NCBI GenBank assembly: GCA_964036275.1
Contig: OZ038435.1
Coordinates: forward strand, 25,587,521 to 25,651,520
Direction of reading: 5' to 3'
Origin: Litoditis marina
Lineage: Eukaryota; Nematoda; Chromadorea; Rhabditida; Rhabditidae
Length of the DNA: 64,000 bases
Made by a program: the position numbers and the translations under genes. Positions 33,801 through 44,900 of this stretch are shown here, piece after piece (the stretch's first letter is position 1; each line of letters opens with the position of its first letter). Below the pieces are notes generated by a model. It made no database searches. It saw only the letters and a program-made list of their open reading frames with translations, and was not told where the DNA came from.

Positions 33801-36800
33801 CCTTTTAGCTCAATAAATACTATCAAATTCTAACTATCGAATGAAATGAGCATACGTTAAAACGTTCTTGAAAATGTGAATGTCTTCTCAATTTCTGCTA
33901 GGTAATGGACGTTCGATTGTGATCTGATCTAAATCTGAGGTCCAAAAGCGACAGAATGAATGTAAAACCATAATGTGAATGTAAAAACATAGACGTTAGA
34001 AATCTCACCATTATCAAAGTACCACGAGTTTCCAGCATCACAATCATTGTTCTTGATCGCCTTACAGTTCTCTGAAAATATGAACAAGGCTAAAGAAGAA
34101 CGACTAAGTGGTCCAATCGCAACGGTTCAGTCCTTCAAACTGCAATACATTTTTCAATTGCAGTTTAAAGGACCGATGTCACGGGATTGGTCCACATATT
34201 CGTCCTTCATTGAATTGAGAACGAAATAGTAATAAAGCATCAGATGACAGAGTTTACGTATCAACTGCAATAAGCATTGGGTGTGAAACTTTTTCCCTTA
34301 TATTGCGAAAATGAAGTTAGCTATAGTCGTCGACAACGGAAAGGAGGGAGGGTACTGTATATCTCACTCTCCGCTGTGTACGCGCAGATGTATTCGATTT
34401 CAAATCTGCTCTAATAGCGCAGTGGTGAGCCGCCCTATTACGAATATTTTGCTCGCAGGTTCGATTCTGCAGAGATACAGAAATTCATAAAGTTGGCATC
34501 CACACTAGCTACTTACCGACAGGTTGAACACAGTCCTTCTCACAGTCCGACTTGTTCTCGTATGCTCCCACTCCGCTCATATCGCCGCAGCCCTTGTACT
34601 TGAACGATGTACAGCCATCTAGATCAAAGGTTGTAGTCAATCTAGATCAAAGGTCAAGTGTTAGTTGAGATTAAAGGTTAAAGGTTGAAGGTTATAGTTT
34701 AATGTCTTTTAACAGTAATTCTGAATAACTGTAACTCTGTATCTAACTGCAAATGTAAAATATAAATTTAAGTGTTGAGATAATTGGGTTCGCCTAGGGG
34801 AGAGTGGGTCGCTATCCCGGTCTCAACAGCTGTGTTTGTAGTTTGATCTCGTCAAATTTCAGGTGTTATTCGAGAACTGCTCATATTGAACTATACAGTT
34901 TTTCCTATGAATCATATTTCAAATAAATGACTGAAGGACTGGACGAAATGTGAGTTTACAGATAGCTGAATTTCTCTGTTAAAGGGGGACGGAAAGGAAA
35001 GTTCATATGAAAGAGCTGTTTAAGAGAGACTGATATATACCTAAACTAGCTTTCCATTCTGTCCCCCTTCAAAGTGAAATATGTGAATGTTACGTGTACG
35101 AATAGTGCTGCAAAAAAATTATTTTTGATGAAGTAGTACGTCTTGAAGAGATAGGATCACCTAAGTAAACCGAGCGTTCAAAATCAAACTAAAGTACGAC
35201 AATAATCGATTGTACTATGGGTAGTTGGTCAAATGATTTTCTGTTTCACAAAATAAAAATAAAAATTGACTTCAACCCACGTTTATTCTCGTCGTAGTAG
35301 AACAATGTCTTTTTGTTGCAAATTTTTCCTGAGTCGCGTGTAGCTTTACAATCAGGGTCGGTTCCTGAAAATTTGCATTCCGAACTTTCTGTACTCCATC
35401 CTATTTTCTAACAATGCTCCCCATTAAACATAAACACGAGTTTTTCGAGGCATATATCGTAATGATACAAAGTTGGATTAATAAGTCTAACAGAAATCCT
35501 GGTACGTTCGCATATTGCACCGTATCGGACTGTTGGCAAGAATTTCATGAAAGAAGGTTCGCTTTTTTGAAAAGGCCGATACGGTTTCTGTTTTTCTATT
35601 GGGCTATGATTGTAGTTTGATCTCGTTGTTTTTTGTTGGAACGGGTAAATTATGGCGTGCATCGACATCAAACTACCACTAATAGTTGGTCCCTCCCTAT
35701 AGCATACCGCATTTTTCGTCGCATTCTTTCTGTGTCTCGAACCCTCTGCTGCTTGAAGCACATCTCCCATATTCGAATTCGCTACATTTCCCTTGAAGCA
35801 AATAGGTTTGGATTCCGGTTCCTACAATCAATAAATGTGATTCTATAGTCGTCGTCAACGGAAAAGCAGGAGGGTACTGTACATCTCAGTTTTTGCTGTA
35901 TACGGGCACATCTCTTCGATTCGAAAGCCTCTCTAACATGAACTCTGCGCAGTGGTTAGCGCCTAGCTACTAATGTTTTGCTCGCAGGTTCGATTCAGCG
36001 AGAGACAACAATTGATATATTTGGCACTCCTTTTATCTGTGCACACCGCATTTGTACACAGCATAAATTGAGATGTACAGTACGATGGTCCTACGGTTTA
36101 GGCAAGGACTATCATTCTTTTTGCGATAAGGACCGATAGCAGTTGAAAAAGTGGTGGTATCATATTTCGCTTCTTGTGATAGTTGCAAACATAGTCATGT
36201 TATTTCTGCTTGGACTAATGCGGTGTGTAGTATACCGCAGTTTTAGAAGGAATTATCTCTCGAAAGAGTTCTCGTTCTTGTCTCAAAGTGTTCCGATAGA
36301 TTTCACACATCGAAAAGTTGACAAGAAAAAGTTTCCCATGCATACTGTAGGCGTTTACCAACGCGCATAACCCACTATATCCAAACAATATGTGACCTAC
36401 CGACATCTTTTATCTGTTGAATTGTAAATGAACTTTTTCGTTTTTTTTTCTTTTTTTCTTTTTTTTTTCAAAGAATATGTGACCTACCGACATCCCGAAG
36501 GAATCTTTTGATATTCACACACAAGTCTTCGGCTTTTTCGGTGTGCTTACACGATGCAGGGACGGAATCTGTAACAAAACGGTCATCCATACCGTTCACA
36601 GACCGTTATTATAGACGTTGGTAATATAATTATTTTTCAATGATATATATGGACCTCCATGTTTACTTAAGATAAATACCGTAAACTGAAACTTTAATGA
36701 ACCTCGGCAAATTTGTACACTTTGAACGCACGAAAGTATCATGTTTATTCATACTACTCAAACCATTTTCCAAATAAATGAATGGATATGAATAAATGTC

Positions 36801-39800
36801 TATTGTGTGGCTCCTATACTAGAAGTAAATTGAACAGTCACGTAAAGTTAGCATTCTAATGAGGCATCGTGCACCATTGCACGTTTCTGAGTTCTGCTGT
36901 GTTCGACATGTTTCACGTGACTGTGAAAATGACTAACAGTATACACATCCTATTCTGAGAAATTGCGTGTATTCACCCTACCATCAACACTAGACGGATC
37001 GATGCAGTCCTTTTCGCAATCTTCTTCCTTCTCATAAGACATCTTGTTGAAGACACCACAATGTTTGTGTTCGAATCCAACACATTTTTCTGCAAGGTCA
37101 GAACTCAATGATCCGAATATCAGAAGTTGTGAAAAACCTGGTATTCATTGGCGCGCTGAAAAGTTTTCAGTGGCAATGGCGATAACTATATAGTCTTCAC
37201 CAGTTTTGTACACTCTGGCAACGTGCCAATCAAATATCGGATGATTTTTTTTCCAGAGAAAGAGAGGCTTTCAACGAGTGCCGAAATGGGATGGTCGATT
37301 CAAATCAAATCAGTTCGTTCGAAAAATGCCGAACATGTTGATAATAGCAGACTACAATCAAAATTTATTTTAAAAATAAACAATAATCAGACTCACTCTC
37401 TATTTTGTCATAGAAATATAGTTTCTTTTCCTTGCACATCTCTAACTTCTCTGGCTTCTCGCAAATCGGGTCGAGCTCTGCAAAAAAACAGAAATCCATG
37501 AAGGTCTGTATCGGTGTTTATAACATTCGTGCGCAGCGCGGAGCGCTGCGCAGATTAGTTTTTGTTCAAAGGTCTGCAGACATTACAAAACAGATTATTA
37601 CAATTTTCTTCAAAGTACGTCGACCATTTCCTTAGATTTTTGCATGAATCACTGAAGGGCAACACGTCTACAAGATACTAAGTTCACGTTCCAAGTAGAA
37701 TTTATTGAGAGGAGTTAGAGGTCCCAACGTCTCGCAAAAATGGCTTCCGTGCGGGGCGGCGGCGGCGGCGGCGGCGGCGACAAAAGTGTCCGCCTCCTCA
37801 AATCTCGGCATAGTTTCGCACAAAATTAACTTATTCAAAAAATACTTACATCATTGAAAAGCTCTAAAAAAGTTATATGTATTTTCCCGGTATGTCTGAA
37901 ATTTGAATATTACGTGTGAGAGAGCCGAAAATGGTCTCGCAAAAAATCATGGATAGACCGGTTTCGTGAAAATAAAAATGAAAGAAGAGTTTAACGTGTA
38001 GTAGGAAGACGTTTTCCAATGAAGAGCTCATGACAGGCGGGTACAGCTTGGTTTTCACTCCTATTCACATGTCTGATTGGCGGATTAGATAAACGCTCTA
38101 TTCACGCACGGCGAACGAAGGTTCGATTCCTGCCTGGAGTCTAGAGTGGAAAATTTGCTATCACTTGAACGAGGTTACAACTACACCAAACGTTCTGCAC
38201 TACGGCACGGTTTAAAACTCCAATAGAAAAACATAACATTCCTTGTTTAGCTTATTGTTCAAAAATATCATTTTTTATCAAAAATGACCGTTACTTCGTA
38301 ACCATATAAAAAGAGTTCAATTAGTATAAAAAAACGAGTGTAAAGAAAGTAAAGATTAGTTTTGGATAAATATGTACAAGAAATATAAAAGAAGTCCAAT
38401 AAAAATATTTTGAGGAAAATGCTAATCTCGCTTCTCTTGAAAACAACGGAGTATAAGCTAGATTATTGTGAGTCGCAGTCAGAAGTTTTCTTCCGACAAC
38501 CAAAAACTAGCTATCCTTTTTTTGAAATTCGGAACCGAGCGAGATTAGAGTTTTCCTCAAAGTATTTTTATCGGACTTCTTTTATCTTTCTTGTACATAT
38601 TTATCCAAAACTAATCTTTACTTTCTTCACACTCGTTTTTTTATACTATCGGCCTTAGTTCTAGGTCAGGCCGGCACGATAGAAATTCATCGTGAGACTG
38701 AGATCATCTCATGCACGCATACACCGTCAAACTCTTCTTATGCGATGGGGGGTTACGAACTGAATTTTGTGAAAAGTAGAGGTGGCAAGTTCAAAATAAA
38801 CAAATTCCATACAAAATTGGTGTAGATGAAATTAAAAATTAATGAAAATCGCAGCATTCGACTATTTTTGAGGGGTTGCGACACGAAAAAGATGAGAGGC
38901 CAATTACACATGCAACCGGGTTGCATTGCAACCAAAATGCAACCAGGTTGCATGTGTTTGTGTACGAAACCATTGGTTGCTTCCAAATGCAACCGGGTTG
39001 CATCTCAAATGCAACCAAAATCATTTGACATAACCAAAAAGGTAAATTTGGTTGCATTTGAAAAGCAACCCGGTTGTATTTAAAGCAACCCGGTTGTATT
39101 TGAAAAGCAACCAGGTTGCATTTGAAAAGCAACCAGGTTGCATTGGAAAACAACCAATAGTTTTGTACACATGCAACCGGCTTGCATTTTGGTTGCATGT
39201 GTAAACCGCCGTGATGGGATACCCTTGGCGGTGTATGATGCACGGCTCCTTACTTCTTTTCTTAAACTCAAATCAATGAAAATTGTTTCTATTCAGTTCA
39301 AATGACCAAGCTTTTTCTTCATTTGCATCAGGCTACATCATGGTGCTACTCGTCAATTCACTTGGTTATCCACCAATATCTCACCGCATTTAGATTTGCA
39401 ATCCTGCTCGTTGCCGAATCGATTTTCGTTTCCCCCACATCCTTTGTACTCCAACTTCATACACTTATCTGAAAAACTAATTGTGAAAGTTGCCGAATGA
39501 GGCACAAATTTTGACGGCTGAGAGCAAATTGCCAATCAAAAGTGCAAACACGATATAGAGAAAAACGATATAGATATTCTCGCTTTCTGAACTATTTCTC
39601 AAAAACGGTATCCTGGTCAGTGAGACAGCAGAGAGATAGCGTATGTTTTCGGAGACACAGGTTCGGATCTGACACTGAGGATGTTTTTTAGTATGGCTTG
39701 AAATCCACACAAACGATACGTCGTCGGTCGGCAAAATAATCGAACGATCGATTCTCATTTTGAATTAGAATGGCGTAGTTGTCTGTCTTTGTAGGTGAAA

Positions 39801-40959
39801 TGAAGACAATTCATCTTGTTCCATTGTTTTTGCTTACTGTGCTCGGGAACATTGACTTTTTACCCCCCCCCCAATTTTCTGAATTTGTATTGCGTTTGGG
39901 GAATTGTAGTTTGACCCCCCCCCCCACCGGGGGGTGATACTTCAATTTATCACCTGCAATACAAAAGTTTGAGGGTGGGGGTTAAAAAGTAAACATTTTC
40001 GGTATTGAAGTTCAGCCCCCCACTTGTTGAAGTTTTACCCCCCACCATTGAAGTTCTACCCCCCGCCGACCCAGGTGTGGGGTGAATAGTAAATGTCGAA
40101 GTTGAATTTTGACCCCCCCCCCCCCCCCCCCCCCCCTTCGAGATTTTCAGGTTTTAGCTTGGGTTGAAGTGCTGCGGGAGGGACCCAACTAAAGTGGGGG
40201 GGGGGGGGAGGCGATACTTCAATTTTCCCCTGTGCTCTAATGAAACTACTCAAACGCAAAGTTTTGTCACCTTGATTGAAATAGAAAAGGTTTTTATTTG
40301 GCTTGCATGTGTTGTCCAGTTTTTTGGTGTGTTTGCATGTTGCAGGAATCGAGCCTGAAAGATAAATACTGTATAAATTTAGACATTTCTCGGTACTATC
40401 AATTTTAAATAACCTAAACTTCTCTGAACTTAACAGGCAGACAAAACAACCATTTACAAATGAAGCGACCGTAATTTGTTCATATATTAACGTCTTCAAG
40501 TCTCAAACAAGCACACGTAGGGGGAGGGGCATGGGCTACTTTTTTAACCCCTAGAGAAAGTTGTATTTTGGTGTTTATATTTACGTGGATCTATGAAAAA
40601 CAGGAAAATCATTCATTCTTCTGTGTTACTATTTCCCATGCTCGTATAACGAGTTCTGCTGTGCTTTACGGATTGCAACTTATTGGATTGGCTCATCCTC
40701 TACGTTACTCTGATAGGCAGCTGCTTCGTCAGCGATATTAGGTTGGTGAATAGTCAGATACAAGGAGTGACTGAATTATCGTTGTTATTTGATCGGAGAA
40801 TTTCGACCAAAAATCAACATGATCAAACTACAAACACAGCGGGATAGAGCAACATACACCATGTAGGTTTGCTCTGAAAAAGGCGAACCACATAAACTCA
40901 CCGCCTCCCACTGAACGCAGGAAACGACGCTCATCCGGGGAAGGTTCATCATTGAAGTC
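27890..40959 (-). CDS. Multi-Kunitz, mucin-like type I membrane protein
   Basis: Eighteen exons join in phase: 40959-40902, 40354-40271, 39468-39385, 37477-37397, 37089-36982, 36568-36488, 35364-35281, 34618-34517, 34071-34009, 33665-31959, 31695-31626, 31277-31153, 30854-30829, 30389-30345, 29891-29787, 28926-28822, 28428-28387 (or to 28372) and 28003-27890. Order in the protein: acidic N-terminal piece, four six-cysteine Kunitz domains each split over two exons, one extra first half (36568-36488), a Thr/Pro-rich mucin-like region of about 540 residues with four copies of AP(E)PIVVITEP, a helix VPVIVTIVLIVIIVCAVVGF followed by KKMNKKKEK, then a charged tail ending NSTPLV. Kunitz domains usually inhibit serine proteases; the long O-glycosylatable stalk would hold them off the cell surface. 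The signal-peptide exon, expected upstream of 40959 and ending in phase 0, was not found. About 1,030 residues are visible. Papilin-like secreted proteins are an alternative family, but the membrane helix argues against them. Confidence 0.8.
28485..28626. mobile_element. hAT-like CTCGAAA MITE (short copy)
   Basis: Ends are TAGGGTTGTTAA and TTAACAACCCTA, with an exact 8 bp duplication GTTCACAT at 28477-28484 and 28627-28634. It is the same family as 19462-20064 but only 142 bp. It sits in an intron of the Kunitz membrane-protein gene. Confidence 0.88.
29252..29377. mobile_element. MITE family R1, intact copy
   Basis: The terminal inverted repeat is GTTAAAGAAGGACGAT, with a central palindrome of GTCCTTTAAACTGCAATTG. 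The outer TTAA could be part of the repeat or a TTAA target site. It lies in an intron. Confidence 0.75.
29723..29771. repeat. 12 bp tandem repeat beside a splice donor
   Basis: Four copies of ACGTAGTTGTTT lie in the intron, about 15 bp beyond the donor of exon 29891-29787. Confidence 0.85.
31959..33665 (-). other. Mucin-like 1.7 kb exon of the Kunitz membrane protein
   Basis: This one exon carries the second half of the fourth Kunitz domain (GKCVASSLKKCGGTENQF, DCVKKC) and then about 540 residues of TTTT-, PTTTT- and EPTTTT-type repeats. The run continues without a stop to TETAVAG at the donor (31959/31958). Dense threonine suggests heavy O-glycosylation. The opposite strand gives a 459-residue valine-rich ORF that is only its shadow. 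The repeats should vary in length between individuals. Confidence 0.85.
34089..34216. mobile_element. MITE family R1, third copy
   Basis: The sequence runs AAAGAAGAACGACTAAGTGG ... CCACATATTCGTCCTTCATT. It is more diverged than the copy at 29252. It lies in an intron of the Kunitz gene. Confidence 0.7.
34322..34497 (+). repeat. tRNA-derived SINE-like copy
   Basis: The A-box-like TAGCGCAGTGG and the B-box GGTTCGATTCT are about 40 bp apart, following GAGGGTACTGTATATCTCA. It shares its whole length with 35846-36033 and the inverse copy at 25739. Confidence 0.55.
35846..36033 (+). repeat. tRNA-derived SINE-like copy
   Basis: GCGCAGTGGTTAGCGCC is a textbook D-arm/A-box, followed by GCTCGCAGGTTCGATTC. 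A short inverted piece of the same family (GTACACAGCATAAATTGAG) lies just downstream at about 36054-36090. Confidence 0.55.
36387..36494. repeat. 66 bp insert between 21 bp direct repeats at a splice donor
   Basis: A perfect 21 bp sequence starting AATATGTGACCTACCG is present at 36387-36407 and 36474-36494. The 66 bp between them ends in a long T-rich run. The right copy contains the donor (minus strand GTCG|GTAGGT) of exon 36568-36488. It is either a retroposed scrap with its target duplication or a slippage duplication. Confidence 0.7.
37752..37780. repeat. (GGC)n trinucleotide repeat
   Basis: About eight GGC units lie in an intron of the Kunitz gene. Confidence 0.85.
38324..38646. mobile_element. 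Tc1/mariner-like MITE, about 110 bp inverted repeats
   Basis: The left arm starts GTATAAAAAAACGAGTGT and the right arm ends ACACTCGTTTTTTTATAC. Arms are highly similar over about 110 bp, with about 100 bp between them. TA at 38322-38323 and 38647-38648 fits a TA target duplication. It lies in an intron. Confidence 0.75.
38718..39237. mobile_element. hAT-like CATACACCG MITE, split by another element
   Basis: Ends are CATACACCG and CGGTGTATG with ATGCACG on both sides (7 of the expected 8 bp). It belongs to the family at 60360-60574 (shared TTGCGACACGA, CCCTTGGCGGTGTATG) and is interrupted at 38898-39210. Confidence 0.65.
38898..39210. mobile_element. GGCC-type MITE of GGTTGCAT repeats (Mutator-like)
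   Basis: The sequence runs GGCCAATTACACATGCAACC ... GGTTGCATGTGTAAACCGCC, with the inside made of alternating ATGCAACC/GGTTGCAT motifs. The second copy at 56287-56560 has a clear 9 bp duplication. Here the flanks (GATGAGAG and GATGGGAT) are only similar. Confidence 0.72.
39845..40229. mobile_element. C/G-tract hAT-like element
   Basis: The sequence runs GGGAACATTGACTTTTTACC ... ACTTCAATTTTCCC with an exact 8 bp duplication CTGTGCTC at 39837-39844 and 40230-40237. Long C and G runs lie inside. It sits in an intron between the two halves of the first Kunitz domain. Confidence 0.8.
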
Positions 40960-41940
40960 CTGAAATTAGAATAATCGTGTAATTTGCATTCAGATACTAA
41001 GTTTTGCTCTGGAAAGAGCATGTTCAAACGGTTTCCAGTTTGTAGTTTGATGTGGCTGCCTTTCTGTAGTTCGAAAATTGTTCACTGTATGGTTATCAAC
41101 CCACCACCTTAAATCGTCAGACGATTCTCGAAAACGAGCCCAATGATTGTAATGTCGTATTTGGCGGGGGCTCTCCGTAATATTATATCTCTTCTTGTAT
41201 GTTGCTTTTAGCGACTTGACCAGTTATCAAGATCACAATGTAGATGAAAGTTGTAGTCTCAATTACAGGGTGTTCCTTCCTAGTGGTAGAAAGAAGTAGA
41301 AAGAAAAAAAGTTAGAAAAATCTGCAGACTGTTGAAACTGACCGAAAGAACACCAGCCGAAGCGAAGAGTAGAACAAGTAGCTGTGCCACTCGCATCCGA
41401 CCTTATCCCACCGACTTCTTGTGCCAAATGAGAAATGCAGCCGGTTTCGGTAGCACGTGCGCTTTGACGTGCATTTTTCAAGAAAACAGCCCTGCTAGAC
41501 CGAAATGTACAATGGGGTGGACGGGTTTCTTGATTTTCGAGTAGGCGTGTGAACAGCAAGAGCTGTTTTCGGGTTTCCAAAGGATTGTACTTGAATAGAG
41601 AGAGGACACATTTTCATGATCAAACTGTTCGGAGGGCGAATTTCATCAATTTGGGAGTTACTTGTGCTACATGGAAAGGTTTTCAGAAGTATAAATTATT
41701 CAAATTTTTGAGGTTTCTCAATGCGAGACATTTCGCCGCCAATTCAAATCATTTCCTCTCCCGACTGGCTTGTACAACTTAGTTTCATCCTCAATATATT
41801 TTTCCTATTGAGTTTGCAAAGCAATGGAATAAAAGATACAACTGAAAACAAATATTTATCGTGTCTGAATACGGAAAACAGCAAAAAAAAACAAGATGTA
41901 ACCCGTTGAAAACGTAACAAAACAAGAATTTGTGCTGGCT
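40960..41940. other. Gap between Kunitz gene and GTF2H2
   Basis: This should contain the signal-peptide exon and promoter of the Kunitz gene and the 3' UTR of GTF2H2. I could not place either with confidence. A dispersed repeat at 41325-41460 is shared with 27240-27370. Confidence 0.4.
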
Positions 41941-44900
41941 TCATCCACAGTTCGGGCAAACGTGGAGACTTTCGTGTAAGAGAACATCACAGTCGAAACA
42001 GAACAGAGCACAACACTTCTTACAGGCGAATCCCTCCTGAACCAACGGCAATTCACAGGCGGCGCACTCGCCTCTGAAAATAATAAAATGAGAATTTATC
42101 GTCTTTTTCATTTCTACTGAGACTCCTACAGTATGATTTTTTTTCACATTCCCCTGAGTTTTCGAAGTTATTTCGGACAAAGTTGCACTGGCAAAGAGAA
42201 AAATGTAATTTCTAAGTTCAGATCTGTACTGCAGTAGTCACAGTCAGATGATCTCGACTGAATCAACAACACGAGAACGTTTTCCTCCGATACAATAGTC
42301 TCCTCAAATATGTAGATACCGTCGAATATCAGGTAAACCTATTGGTGGATTACGGTATTCATACATTTTCATTCCTACTACCGAATAAAACAAAGAGTAA
42401 TTATTATTGGAAGCAGTTTTGACACTGATAAACATCACAATTACTGCCAAACATAAATAATGCTGTTCCAATCATATATTTCAATCATAGTCTCTAACAT
42501 GTTTCCCTGCCTATGCAGTACAAAACTGCTTCTTAGCTTCTTTTTTAAAACATTGGTACTCACTTTTCAACTGGTGTGGTCTGGAAGGCCGGCAGAGGGA
42601 GTAGGTGGCGGAAGGCTCTTGCCAGCTGAGGTGCGGCCACGAGAGTCAGTTTACAGACGCGGCACTCTGCCGGCAGACTGCAGTGACGCGCCCCGCACTG
42701 CTCGCAGAGGAAGCCGCGGCTGGACACCGGCTGAGAGTTGGGGTGGCTGCAACAAGTAGTTAAATATTTGTTCTGGAAGACTATTGGTATATGGTATTTT
42801 ATGAGGTCCCTAAAGCAAATATCATACTCGTCTCCAGAAAGTTATTTCATTTCCGTTTCTTCAGATCAATATGAAAATACAGGGTAGTAGGGTGGTACCA
42901 GTAGACAAGATAGTACAATTACGTTTACAGTGAAATGTGCAGAATACTTCTTATTATCTTGAATGGACCAACGTATGAGGTGGTAGGATGTTTTAACTCA
43001 AGTAGCAGGCAAAATCAGTGTTTAGGGTGAGTTTTTATCGTCTTCAGAGGTTCGGAGACAGCTTGACGTATGTCGTGAGAAAAGTGGTATGTATGTTCCA
43101 GAAGTACAACAAACCGACCACAGACAAAACGAGTTAGCCGTGATGGCCGCATGAGGTGGGAATCCGACTCGAATAGCATTACACTCGGATGCTTTGGTGG
43201 ATGGGGGAGGTACGGTATGTTGTGACATCAACAACTCCATGTGATCAGCATCCAATACTACGTCATAACGACCTGTTCGAAAATGAAATATGGGTAAGAG
43301 AACAGAAGAGTATTTTATCTGTCTCACGTGAGAATCGTACCAGCCGAAAAAGAGACGCGATGCTGCCGACAGTCGGCTGTTTTTTGCTCGACCGGAACTG
43401 CCCGATACTTAATCCCTACCCAACTAGTATCAAAAATTAATAACTGCTGCACAATTAATAAACTTTTTACATTTTCAAGTTTTGCACTATGAATCTCGTT
43501 AGAGAAAATGAACAAAAGGTTGTATGGAAAATGTAATGAATTCATTCAGGCAGTATTACCGCGTTCTTCAACTCCTATATTGTTTCGCAGTGAATTTTCA
43601 CTCACCGTTTGTTAGCTTTGCTAATTGTTTACAGACAAACAACTCGGCGCTCAGACCAATCACCGAACTCCGTACATTGTGAGACTTCAAGAGCTAGAAG
43701 TAAATATGTTGCATGGAATAGATTACCGACACCGATTGTTACAGGAAACCTTTGAATTCACGCAGGTGTTCCGGTGTGCTCAGCTAAAACTTAAATCGCC
43801 GTACAGCCATACAGCAAAATAACGAGAAAAAGTGACTATTGATATTCGAAAAAGGGTAGTTCAAAACTAACTTCGAATGTCGCAAAAATATTTCCTGGAT
43901 CAACAGAAGATAGACTAGCCATGAGCACGATAACTTCGCGTGAGACGTGGCCTGGCAGATCTCTAAAATCATAACTTGATAACCCTCTTGTTTTATCATG
44001 CTACAAAGTAAAAAGGTTTGAAAGCCGTGGACAGAGAAATCAATTGCAGAGTTGACACACTCACACCATTATATGTGACTAATCTACAAAAAGTACCAGC
44101 TTTGTATTGAAATTAATTATTTTGCAGCGAAAATAGGCACGTTTTTACAGGTTTGGCGGAGAATAGACCTTTTGATGTTTCCGGAAAATTGGACAAACTG
44201 AAGTATGACAATAAACTGACTTTAAATTGGTCAATGCCAATTGGAGCGCATTCTGTAACGAGAAATCACCACTGCAAGACGCCTCACTGACGGTGGCGAG
44301 TTGTTCCTTGATTGAACGAATGTTACCTGAACAACATACTATACTAACAGAGTGATACTTTTAAAAGAGTTATCAAAGTATTCGTTATTTTGCAAATCAT
44401 CGATATATCCCCTTGGGGTCATTCGCGCCGCTTAAACAAGATTCAAGATAACTCATCTTATCCTTCAGTGATTGAAGAAATCGTGATAATTGAAAAGAGA
44501 AATAGGAGAGGAACGAACATAAACCCCACCAGTCAAGCTGATAAATCGTTCAGCTTTCTTGTCTTTGCAAAGAATGACGCCAACTTGAGCGATTGGATTT
44601 TGTTCAAAGAACTTATCGAGAAAATTGTCAATCACCTGGAAAACACTTACGTCAAAAAAGTAAGAGTATAGTAGGTTATTTTATTTGAACAAAATATAAT
44701 TGTGTCACTAGGACTTTTGGATGGTGGTATGATTAGGTTAATGTGCTCAGTAAGAGATGTACTCGAAACCGTTTCGAAATCAGGGTCGAAACGGTTTTGA
44801 GTACATCTCTTACTGAGCACATTAACCTAATCATAAGAGTATAGTGTTCTGCAGATATGCATGACAACAAATAACCGTATCTATTAAGAAACCGTATCTT

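Noticed and set aside
38080..38145. tRNA-like sequence with GGTTCGATTCC
   Set aside because: Only a B-box match; no cloverleaf with paired acceptor stem could be drawn.
40697..40765. Minus-strand segment reading ADEAAAYQSNVEDEPIQ before a stop, as an alternative last exon
   Set aside because: The acceptor gives the wrong phase for the upstream exon of the Kunitz gene, and no other gene context exists.
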